DNA from: Candidatus Nomurabacteria bacterium RIFCSPHIGHO2_01_FULL_39_10
Lineage (GTDB): Bacteria > Patescibacteriota > Minisyncoccia > Phycocordibacterales > UBA9973
Assembly: GCA_001786805.1 (NCBI GenBank)
Contig: MFTJ01000020.1
Span: forward strand, 3,618-12,138
Reading direction: 5' to 3'
DNA: 8,521 nucleotides
Position numbers and translations under genes: made by a program. The notes below the pieces were generated by a model. That model worked only from the letters and a program-made list of their open reading frames with translations. It made no database searches and was not told the DNA's origin. Position 1 is the first letter of the stretch. Every line of letters starts with the position of its first letter. Positions 1-4,466 of the stretch are shown piece after piece.

Positions 1-351
1 GTCAAAAACAACCACCGCGCCGTCAAGCACGCGCAGGGAACGCTTCACTTCTACGGTGAAATCAATGTGTCCCGGAGTGTCAATAATATTAAATCTTACC
101 TTTTTGCTTTTATCAGTCGGCGCATAAGTTGGAATCCAGAAACATGTCACTGCCGCTGCAGTGATAGTAATTCCGCGCTCTCGCTCTTGAGGCATCCAGT
201 CCGTTGTCGTCTCGCCTTCATGCACCTCGCCGATTTTGTGCTTGGTGCCAGTATAGAAAAGCACGCGCTCAGTCGTGGTCGTTTTGCCCGCATCAATGTG
301 CGCGATGATTCCAAAATTTCTAACTTTTTCTAGGGGATAATCTCTTTCCAT
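1..351 (-). CDS. fusA: Elongation factor G, N-terminal part (runs off the left edge)
   Basis: This is the translational GTPase that drives ribosome translocation and, with RRF, ribosome recycling in the cytoplasm. Only the first 117 codons are present; the rest lies beyond base 1. The visible part is the start of the G domain: P-loop AHIDAGKTT at residues 17-25, the switch I segment RGITIT around 59-64, and the G3 motif DTPGH at 91-95, followed by the family pattern VLDGAVVVFD at the edge. The ATG at 351 was chosen because family similarity starts at once (NFGIIAHIDAGK). No Shine-Dalgarno sequence precedes it. fusA normally follows rpsG directly; here a hicBA pair lies between them, with a hairpin and a candidate promoter just upstream of fusA. 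The identification is secure; EF-G rather than another translational GTPase is supported by FYTGTKHKIGEVHEG. Confidence 0.97.
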   Translation of the reverse strand, partial: MERDYPLEKVRNFGIIAHIDAGKTTTTERVLFYTGTKHKIGEVHEGETTTDWMPQERERGITITAAAVTCFWIPTYAPTDKSKKVRFNIIDTPGHIDFTVEVKRSLRVLDGAVVVFD

Positions 352-368
352 AAATAAATTTAAGTAAT

Positions 369-388
369 AAAAAAGCGCCTCATGCGCT
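369..388 (-). terminator. Short GC hairpin with T-run between hicA and fusA
   Basis: On the minus strand AGCGC and GCGCT (374-378 and 384-388) pair around a 5-base loop and are followed by six T residues, the shape of a small intrinsic terminator for the hicBA transcript. The stem is only 5 bp, so termination may be partial. A possible fusA promoter lies just upstream (395-423), and its predicted start falls at about 388, so the same hairpin could instead form the 5' end of the fusA mRNA. The sequence does not decide between these roles. Confidence 0.5.
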
Positions 389-394
389 ACCGAT

Positions 395-423
395 ACTATA
401 TATTATAAAGAGTCTTTTTGCAA
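395..423 (-). promoter_or_regulatory. Candidate sigma70-type promoter for fusA
   Basis: Reading the minus strand, TTGCAA (423-418) and TATAGT (400-395) are separated by 17 bases. The predicted start is near 388, giving a leader of about 37 bases that begins with the GCGC hairpin. An alternative -10, TATAAT at 407-402, has no good -35. The region is AT-rich, so chance matches are possible, but an own promoter would explain how fusA is expressed despite the hicBA pair and hairpin before it. Confidence 0.4.
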
Positions 424-424
424 A

Positions 425-664
425 TCATCGGGAAGCCCATTCACGCCATATCTTTTTACTGATTTTTGACTGACAAATCATGGTCTCGAGGGTTCTTGGT
501 CGAAAGCTTTTTTGCCCGTGGAAGTTAATATCTACCATGGCTCCTGTTTTAATATTTTTCCAAGCTTCGTGAGAACCTTCCCTTTCATTACTAAAAACAA
601 AATCATTTTCCTTTAGAAATTCTATAACATCTCTATAAGTCCAGTTGAATAGACCATTAGACAT
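425..664 (-). CDS. hicA: HicA-family mRNA interferase toxin
   Basis: This 79-residue protein matches the HicA/YcfA family of small double-stranded-RNA-binding-fold toxins, which cleave mRNA when not bound by HicB. The diagnostic GSH motif with the catalytic histidine is at residues 30-32 (REGSHEAW). It is followed by a short hairpin segment (MVDINFHG) and the C-terminal helix pattern beginning TLETMI at 58-63, as in typical HicA proteins of 60-85 residues. The gene starts 5 bases after the hicB stop, so the pair is co-transcribed with the antitoxin first, the reverse of the E. coli hicAB order. No Shine-Dalgarno site precedes the ATG. The core looks intact and likely active. It sits between rpsG and fusA. 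The family call is firm; toxicity is inferred. Confidence 0.85.
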   Translation of the reverse strand: MSNGLFNWTYRDVIEFLKENDFVFSNEREGSHEAWKNIKTGAMVDINFHGQKSFRPRTLETMICQSKISKKIWREWASR

Positions 665-669
665 TGTTG

Positions 670-1017
670 TTAAGCAAATTTGGAAACTACAGAACTATGA
701 TAAGGAGAAACGATAGCAAAATCTGTGGATTTCTTCAGAGATGCCGTTTGTATTTTTTTTGTTGTTTCAAAATATTTTTTCCAATATTCTGCAGGGGCAT
801 ATCTGTTAAGTAAATCATCTGACATGCTATTTTTCACTACTGCATTCAAATGTACTTGCGCAGCTTCTTTTATACTTTTCAAAACAGATAGAGCATCAGT
901 CCCTTCCTCAACAATATCAAAAGTAAGGCAAACACCGACAAAAGTTTTGCCTTCTTTGTAGACCAAAAACTCTATAGTTCCCTCCTTTTTAGTATTTTTT
1001 GGTCTCTCTATTTTCAT
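670..1017 (-). CDS. hicB: HicB-like antitoxin
   Basis: This 115-residue protein is encoded immediately before hicA. Residues about 14-58 fit the partial RNase-H-like fold of HicB antitoxins: a beta strand IEFLVYKEGKTF, then VGVCLTFDIVEEGTD, then a helix LSVLKSIKEAAQVHL, corresponding to the family pattern of strands, a G-T turn and an eAi-type helix. This domain would bind and block HicA. The C-terminal half (60-115) contains an aromatic stretch (YAPAEYWKKYF) and no helix-turn-helix or ribbon-helix-helix that I can recognise, so whether it binds its own promoter is open. The ATG at 1017 sits 8 bases from a -10-like TAATAT, suggesting a leaderless or nearly leaderless mRNA. The family call rests partly on the hicA neighbour. 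Confidence 0.7.
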   Translation of the reverse strand: MKIERPKNTKKEGTIEFLVYKEGKTFVGVCLTFDIVEEGTDALSVLKSIKEAAQVHLNAVVKNSMSDDLLNRYAPAEYWKKYFETTKKIQTASLKKSTDFAIVSPYHSSVVSKFA

Positions 1018-1025
1018 ATACTGAT

Positions 1026-1054
1026 ATATTAACCCATAAAGATACTTTGTGCAA
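1026..1054 (-). promoter_or_regulatory. hicBA promoter, near-leaderless
   Basis: On the minus strand TTGCAC (1054-1049) and TAATAT (1031-1026) are spaced by 17 bases. The -10 ends 8 bases before the hicB ATG at 1017, so transcription would begin at or within a base or two of the start codon. No Shine-Dalgarno sequence is present. The promoter gives the toxin-antitoxin pair expression separate from rpsL-rpsG. Confidence 0.5.
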
Positions 1055-1136
1055 ACTAAAAATACATTCTCTGTTTCTTAAATTTTCGAACTCTGGAAAA
1101 CTTTCTTTTGACATAATATTTATATTTATTTAATAA

Positions 1137-1160
1137 TACCCTTCGACTGCGCTCAGGGTA
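1137..1160. repeat. REP-like palindromic repeat downstream of rpsG
   Basis: The element has inverted ends TACCCT (1137-1142) and AGGGTA (1155-1160) around TCGACTGCGCTC. From memory, the core CCCTTCGACTGCGCTCAGGG-type sequence resembles short dispersed palindromes seen in many bacterial genomes including CPR. It lies at the border between the str operon genes and the hicBA segment, and its right arm overlaps the next hairpin (1157-1181). Copy number cannot be judged from one window. Confidence 0.5.
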
Positions 1161-1181
1161 ATTTTGCTATGCAAAATTACC
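1157..1181 (-). terminator. Perfect 11-bp hairpin at the rpsG stop codon
   Basis: GGTAATTTTGC and GCAAAATTACC form a perfect 11-bp stem with a 3-base loop. The rpsG stop codon (1179-1177) lies in the stem. It is typed here as a 3'-end structure of the rpsL-rpsG transcript, but no T-run follows: the next bases on the minus strand are the REP-like repeat, whose own stem shares four bases with this one. It may protect the mRNA 3' end or pause transcription rather than be a classic terminator. Confidence 0.4.
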
Positions 1182-1647
1182 AAGCAAAGTGGGCAAAAGC
1201 TTTGTTGGCTTCCGCCATTCTGTGCGTATCTTCTTTCTTTTTGATTGCCGAGCCTTCATTTTTGGAAGCCGCAATTAATTCATCTGCGAGTTTCAAATGC
1301 ATCGGCTTCCCTTTTCCCCCGCGAGCCGCGTCGCGAATCCATCGCATAGCGAGAGCTGTTTTTCTTTCCGGACGCACTTCAATCGGTATCTGGTAGTTGG
1401 CGCCACCGATTCTTTTTGAGCGCACTTCGGTGGAAGGTCCTGCATTCTTCATCGCCAAGTCAAAAATTTCAAGCGGATTCGGGTTGCCTGTCTTTTCTTT
1501 GATGACATTAAAGGTCGCATACATAACCTTGCGGGCGGTTTCTTTCTTGCCGGACCACATAATGTAATTGATGAATTTCTCTAGTTTTGTAGAATTGTAT
1601 ATAAAATCCGGAGCAACTATATTTCTATTTTTAACTTTTCTTCGCAT
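1177..1647 (-). CDS. rpsG: 30S ribosomal protein S7
   Basis: S7 nucleates assembly of the 30S head by binding the 3' domain of 16S rRNA and contacts tRNA at the E site. The protein is 156 residues, the usual bacterial length. Family signatures are clear: RRKV at the N-terminus, NPLEIFDLAMKNAGPSTEVR (57-76), RRIGG-like KRIGGANYQIPIEV (78-91), and the C-terminal KKEDTHRMAEANKAFAHFAW, which ends where S7 normally ends. It starts 6 bases after the rpsL stop, with no Shine-Dalgarno sequence, consistent with translational coupling in the str operon. Its stop codon is embedded in a perfect hairpin. In E. coli S7 represses its own operon by binding the rpsL-rpsG spacer; here that spacer is too short for the same structure. 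Confidence 0.98.
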   Translation of the reverse strand: MRRKVKNRNIVAPDFIYNSTKLEKFINYIMWSGKKETARKVMYATFNVIKEKTGNPNPLEIFDLAMKNAGPSTEVRSKRIGGANYQIPIEVRPERKTALAMRWIRDAARGGKGKPMHLKLADELIAASKNEGSAIKKKEDTHRMAEANKAFAHFAW

Positions 1648-1653
1648 AAATTA

Positions 1654-2079
1654 TTATTTTGCTTTTGCTTCTTTCGGTTTCTTGTTTCCGTAAAGCGACC
1701 TGCCTTGTCTCCTCTTTTCCACGCCCTGCGTATCTAAAACTCCGCGCACGATGTGATATCGGACTCCGATTAAATCTTTGACGCGTCCTCCGCGAATCAT
1801 CACCACCGAGTGTTCCTGTAGATTGTGTCCTTCGCCTGGAATATAAGCAGTGACTTCCATACCGTTGGTCAATCGCACACGGGCAATTTTTCGGAGAGCC
1901 GAATTCGGCTTTTTCGGAGTGGTAGTGGAAACTTTGGTGCAGACACCGCGCTTGAAAGGCGAAGAGAAAAATACTGGTCTGTTTTTTAGAACATTAAAAC
2001 CGCGGGTCAAAGCCACCGTCTTGTCTTTCGGCTGGGATTTGAATCTTTTTCTTTTTATTAGCTGATTGATTGTCGGCAT
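1654..2079 (-). CDS. rpsL: 30S ribosomal protein S12
   Basis: S12 sits at the decoding centre and controls accuracy. The 141-residue protein starts MPTINQL and carries KRGVCTKV (43-50), TTTPKKPNSALRK (52-64), the loop EGHNLQEHS (83-91) and GGRVKDLIGVRYH (97-109). K56 and K101 correspond to E. coli K42 and K87, and D102 to the RimO-modified D88. Position 104 is Ile where E. coli and most bacteria have Pro90, a site linked to streptomycin resistance or dependence. About 13 extra residues precede KRGVC relative to E. coli, including GFNVLKNRPVFF. The gene is first in rpsL-rpsG. A TATAAT box 7 bases from the ATG and no Shine-Dalgarno site suggest a leaderless mRNA. Confidence 0.98.
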   Translation of the reverse strand: MPTINQLIKRKRFKSQPKDKTVALTRGFNVLKNRPVFFSSPFKRGVCTKVSTTTPKKPNSALRKIARVRLTNGMEVTAYIPGEGHNLQEHSVVMIRGGRVKDLIGVRYHIVRGVLDTQGVEKRRQGRSLYGNKKPKEAKAK

Positions 2080-2086
2080 AATTTGA

Positions 2087-2120
2087 ATTATATAAACAAA
2101 ATAGCCCCATAGGACTATGG
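2087..2120 (-). promoter_or_regulatory. rpsL promoter region with upstream palindrome
   Basis: A consensus TATAAT reads on the minus strand at 2092-2087, ending 7 bases before the rpsL ATG, so transcription would start at the start codon. No convincing -35 lies 16-18 bases upstream. Instead that position is occupied by a perfect palindrome, CCATAG-GA-CTATGG (2107-2120), centred around -35 from the predicted start. It could be an operator or activator site, or a weak terminator for the upstream protease gene. The function is inferred from position only. Confidence 0.4.
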
Positions 2121-2139
2121 CAATAATGTACTATAATTT

Positions 2140-2763
2140 TCAGGAAAACGCAATACCAGTAAGAGTCTTGAAAAGAAACGTCAATATGGGAGCTAAATAA
2201 TTGGAAAAGTAAACAATAAAAATAATGAGTAAGATGAATGAGTATTGTTCTAGAAATAACATCACTCTGTAGGCCGATTCAGGCAAAAAAGAAAAAAGTA
2301 TTTTTGAACCATCAAGTGGCGGAATCGGAATCAAGTTAAAAATCGCCAACGCAAGATTTACTATGACAATAATGGAAGTTATAAAATAAAAACCGATAGG
2401 CAAAGATAGACTGGCTGTAAGCCGAATAATAATTGCAAACATAACAGCTATTCCTATATTCGCTAAAATTCCTGCCGAAGCCACGGCCAGCGTCCCGAGT
2501 TTTTTATTGCTGAGATTCTCTGGATTGTACGGTACCGGCTTTGCCCAACCCAGCAAAAAAGGAGAATGGGACAAAACCAAAATTATCGGCAAAAGAACTG
2601 AACCGAAAAAATCTAGATGTTTAAAAGGATTGAGAGTAAGACGACCAGCAAAACGCGCCGTCTTGTCGCCAAAATATTCCGCCGCAAAACCGTGCGAAAC
2701 TTCGTGTATCACCACGGACATAATAAGTATCGCGATATAAAATATCGCATTCGTTGCATCCAT
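2140..2763 (-). CDS. M50-family site-2-type membrane metalloprotease
   Basis: This 207-residue integral membrane protein belongs to the short, PDZ-less branch of zinc site-2 proteases that cut substrates inside the membrane. The first hydrophobic segment carries the zinc motif HEVSH at residues 20-24, followed by GFAAEYFGDKTARFAGRLTLNP, a well-known family stretch (G-D-T, G-R-LTLNP-H-D). A later membrane segment holds NLIPIPPLDGSK (143-154) with the third zinc ligand Asp151. At least four hydrophobic spans are visible. The ATG at 2763 is preferred over an in-frame ATG at 2832, because the longer form would run antisense into rpmB and family similarity begins only after 2763. It precedes rpsL by 60 bases on the same strand and is divergent from rpmB. 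The substrate is unknown. Confidence 0.9.
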   Translation of the reverse strand: MDATNAIFYIAILIMSVVIHEVSHGFAAEYFGDKTARFAGRLTLNPFKHLDFFGSVLLPIILVLSHSPFLLGWAKPVPYNPENLSNKKLGTLAVASAGILANIGIAVMFAIIIRLTASLSLPIGFYFITSIIVIVNLALAIFNLIPIPPLDGSKILFSFLPESAYRVMLFLEQYSFILLIIFIVYFSNYLAPILTFLFKTLTGIAFS

Positions 2764-2782
2764 ATAAATTCTATGATAGCAT
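2754..2782 (+). promoter_or_regulatory. Candidate rpmB promoter in the divergent protease/rpmB gap
   Basis: The gap between the protease start (2763) and rpmB (2795) is only 31 bases. On the plus strand TTGCAT (2754-2759) and TAGCAT (2777-2782) are 17 bases apart, giving a start near 2789 and a leader of about 6 bases. On the minus strand TATCAT at 2778-2773 could serve the protease. The matches are modest and the two promoters would overlap, so the two genes may compete for polymerase. Confidence 0.3.
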
Positions 2783-2794
2783 GTGGGAACTGCA

Positions 2795-3040
2795 ATGAAA
2801 ACATGCGCGATAACAAAAAAGGGTTCAATCATGGGCGGTGGCTATTCAAACCGAACTCGCGCCACCAAATTCAACCCGACCGGCAAAGTCCGCAAACACC
2901 TAAATCTCCAAAAGAAGAGAATTTTCGTGCCGGAAATAAATAAATTTTTAAGCATTGAAGTCTCCGCAGGCGGCATGCGCACAATGAAAAAAAATGGTGT
3001 CTACACCACCCTCCTCAAAGCTGGGTTGATAAAGGCGTAG
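2795..3040 (+). CDS. rpmB: 50S ribosomal protein L28 (bL28)
   Basis: L28 is a small bacterial-specific protein of the large subunit. The 81-residue product shows the family layout: an N-terminal MKTCAITKKGSIMGGGYSN, matching the C-x-(I/V)-T-G-K start; then a basic TRATKFNPTGKVRKHLNLQKKRIFVP, matching the F-x-PN-L segment; and the ending SAGGMRTMKKNGVYTTLLKAG, matching the SA-KGMR-I-KKG pattern. The ATG at 2795 is preferred to an upstream in-frame GTG at 2783 because L28 proteins begin just before this Cys. No Shine-Dalgarno site precedes it. It is a single-gene unit, ended by a hairpin that begins at the base after the stop codon, and is divergent from the M50 protease gene. Confidence 0.93.
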   Translation: MKTCAITKKGSIMGGGYSNRTRATKFNPTGKVRKHLNLQKKRIFVPEINKFLSIEVSAGGMRTMKKNGVYTTLLKAGLIKA

Positions 3041-3070
3041 AAAAACTTCACGAAATGTGAAGTTTTTTTG
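3041..3070 (+). terminator. Bidirectional intrinsic terminator between rpmB and the helicase gene
   Basis: AAAAACTTCAC and GTGAAGTTTTT (3041-3051 and 3057-3067) form a perfect 11-bp stem with a GAAAT loop, and the T-run continues past the stem. It begins directly after the rpmB TAG stop. Because the stem is flanked by A on one side and T on the other, it can also terminate the convergent helicase gene, whose stop codon is 14 bases away on the minus strand. Confidence 0.9.
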
Positions 3071-3080
3071 TTTATAATTT

Positions 3081-4337
3081 TTACCCCGGCACAAAGGTCA
3101 ATGCTGTGCCTTTTTTACCCGAGCGACCGGTTCGGCCTATTCTATGCACATATGTATCATACGTTTGCGGAACATCGTAGTTGATGACATGCGTGACATC
3201 AGGAATGTCTAGCCCGCGGGCGGCAACATCGGTCGCAATCAAGATATTTATCTGGTCTTTTTTAAATGAATCCAAAATGCGAATGCGTTCACGGCTTCTT
3301 TTGTCGCCATGAATACCACCGACTTTGAAACCGAAAATCCGCAATTCTTTTTCTAAACCATCCACACTGTGTTTCATTTCGCGGAAAATTAAAACTTTGT
3401 CAGAGCCGTCCTTTTTCAAAACTTCATGCAGTTTGGCAAGTTTTTCTTCCTTAGTTCGCACCCGAATCACATCTTGGTCTATATTTTTAGCTGTCTCGCC
3501 GGAAATAACAGAAATAAAAGCGGGGTCTTTCAAATACTGCTCGGTCATTTTTCTTATTTCCGAAGAAAGAGTCGCAGAAAAGAAAAGCGTCTGGCGTTCT
3601 TTTGCAGTTTTGCCGATGATGAAAACCATGTCATCACGGAAACCCATATCCAGCATTCGATCAGCTTCGTCGAGTACGACACTATGGCAAGTAGAAAGAT
3701 CCAAAACTTTTTTCTCAATCAAGTCTCGCAGTCTTCCGGGTGTGCCGATAACAAAAGAAACTCCGAGTTTTATTTCCCGTATCTGCTTCCCTATCGGCAA
3801 TCCCCCGACACAGGCAACCGAAAACATTCCAAATCCAAAAGCAAGAATTTTAAAATCACTTTCAATTTGCAAAGCGAGTTCGCGAGTCGGCGCCATTATC
3901 AAAACTTTTTCTCGCCTGTTCTGACCTTTAGTTTTGGAAATTTTTTCAATCAGCGGCAAAAGAAAGGTTGCCGTTTTTCCCGTGCCGGTGTTCGCCATAC
4001 CGAAAACATCCGCGCCTTTCAGTATGGTCGGTATCGCCTGGTCCTGAATCGGCCTAGGATGAATAAATCCAGCGCCTTTGATATTTTTATGCAACTGTGA
4101 ATTGAAAGGAAAATCAGCGAAAGTGTGTTTTGACACATATGGTTTTTCTTCTATGTGCGCAGCTTTTTTTATGAAACGAGAAAAATCTATTCGTTCTCCT
4201 CTTGCGCCGCCAAATCTGCTCCTACTAGAACTTTTGCTTCCTCCGAAACGAGGACGCGAATTATTGAATTTTTTAGCTTTTAAGGCAAATTTAGGTCGCC
4301 CGAATTTACTCGGACTTCCAGAGTGACGTGTATACAT
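3081..4337 (-). CDS. DEAD-box ATP-dependent RNA helicase (short CPR-type)
   Basis: This 418-residue SF2 RNA helicase remodels RNA or ribonucleoprotein using ATP. It has a basic, Gly/Ser/Arg-rich N-terminal extension (1-60, repeated RFGG) and a Q motif with F74 and PIQDQAI (96-102). Further motifs are I ANTGTGKT (115-122), Ia PTRELA (150-155), Ib TPGR (199-202), II DEAD (223-226), III SAT (254-256), V ATDVAARGLD (368-377) and VI HRIGRTGR (398-405). It ends at TFVPG, right after motif VI, without the last helices or basic tail of RhlE/CsdA. A terminator follows at once, so this looks native rather than truncated. The ATG at 4337 is used because an upstream GTG at 4409 and ATG at 4397 fall at or before the promoter -10. 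The start codon lies inside a predicted RNA structure. Confidence 0.95.
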   Translation of the reverse strand: MYTRHSGSPSKFGRPKFALKAKKFNNSRPRFGGSKSSSRSRFGGARGERIDFSRFIKKAAHIEEKPYVSKHTFADFPFNSQLHKNIKGAGFIHPRPIQDQAIPTILKGADVFGMANTGTGKTATFLLPLIEKISKTKGQNRREKVLIMAPTRELALQIESDFKILAFGFGMFSVACVGGLPIGKQIREIKLGVSFVIGTPGRLRDLIEKKVLDLSTCHSVVLDEADRMLDMGFRDDMVFIIGKTAKERQTLFFSATLSSEIRKMTEQYLKDPAFISVISGETAKNIDQDVIRVRTKEEKLAKLHEVLKKDGSDKVLIFREMKHSVDGLEKELRIFGFKVGGIHGDKRSRERIRILDSFKKDQINILIATDVAARGLDIPDVTHVINYDVPQTYDTYVHRIGRTGRSGKKGTALTFVPG

Positions 4338-4367
4338 ACTTGCCCGCCTGTGGCGGGAGGTCACTCT
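4320..4367 (-). promoter_or_regulatory. Nested hairpin around the helicase start codon
   Basis: In the helicase mRNA an outer 8-bp pair, AGAGTGAC (4367-4360) with GTCACTCT (4327-4320), can enclose an inner GC hairpin CCCGCC-ACA-GGCGGG (4357-4343). The ATG (4337-4335) lies in the bases between inner and outer stems, so the fold could limit ribosome access until it is opened. The inner hairpin resembles short dispersed GC palindromes. Helicase autocontrol or a temperature response is a reasonable inference but is not shown. Confidence 0.5.
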
Positions 4368-4399
4368 CGCTATATTTAGTAGTTGAGAATGATGCATCA

Positions 4400-4428
4400 A
4401 GTATAGCACTTTGTCAATATTTTGTCAA
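4400..4428 (-). promoter_or_regulatory. Strong sigma70-type promoter for the DEAD-box helicase gene
   Basis: On the minus strand a consensus TTGACA (4428-4423) and a near-consensus TATACT (4405-4400) are spaced exactly 17 bases. The predicted start near 4393 gives a leader of about 56 bases containing the nested hairpin. A second TTGACA lies 11 bases downstream (4417-4412) as part of a tandem repeat. This is the best promoter match in the window and fixes the helicase start downstream of 4393. Confidence 0.8.
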
Positions 4429-4432
4429 TATT
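4411..4432. repeat. 11-bp tandem repeat in the helicase/thyA divergent promoter region
   Basis: The 11-base unit TTGTCAATATT occurs twice back to back (4411-4421 and 4422-4432). The repeat length is close to one DNA turn, and the copies overlap the helicase -35 box and lie 35-56 bases upstream of the thyA start codon. A direct-repeat operator serving both divergent genes is possible; chance duplication of the -35 is the simpler alternative. Confidence 0.6.
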
Positions 4433-4453
4433 TTATTACTTTAGGCAAAAAGC

Positions 4454-4459
4454 TATACT
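4454..4459 (+). promoter_or_regulatory. thyA -10 box, leaderless geometry
   Basis: TATACT ends 7 bases before the thyA ATG at 4467, so transcription would start at the start codon. No good -35 is found 16-18 bases upstream. An alternative is TTGTCA (4411-4416) with TATTAC (4434-4439), 17 bases apart, which would give a leader of about 20 bases. No Shine-Dalgarno site is present in either case. Confidence 0.4.
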
Positions 4460-4466
4460 GAAAACA

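Noticed and set aside
1018..1160. CRISPR array or tRNA in the AT-rich rpsG-hicB gap
   Set aside because: There are no regularly spaced repeats and no cloverleaf; only the repeat, hairpin and promoter-like sites are visible.
2140..2142. TGA as a sense codon (Gracilibacteria/SR1-type recoding) at the protease end
   Set aside because: The protein already has full family length, a TAG follows two codons later, and no gene in the window needs TGA to be read through.
2783..2794. rpmB start at GTG 2783
   Set aside because: L28 proteins begin just before the CxxT-type start; ATG 2795 fits and the extra four codons do not.
2764..2832. Longer protease form starting at ATG 2832
   Set aside because: The extra 23 codons are antisense to the start of rpmB and the family similarity starts after 2763.
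3325..4100. Two long plus-strand open frames (199 and 224 codons) opposite the helicase gene
   Set aside because: They lie fully antisense to a well-conserved DEAD-box coding region, overlap each other in different frames and show no recognisable domain.
4338..4409. Helicase start at GTG 4409 or ATG 4397
   Set aside because: Both lie in or before the -10 and the predicted transcription start of the strong promoter, so they would not be in the mRNA.
4422..4466. thyA start at TTG 4422
   Set aside because: This falls in the tandem repeat and promoter region and adds residues unlike ThyA; ATG 4467 begins the usual KIYLDALKKI pattern.
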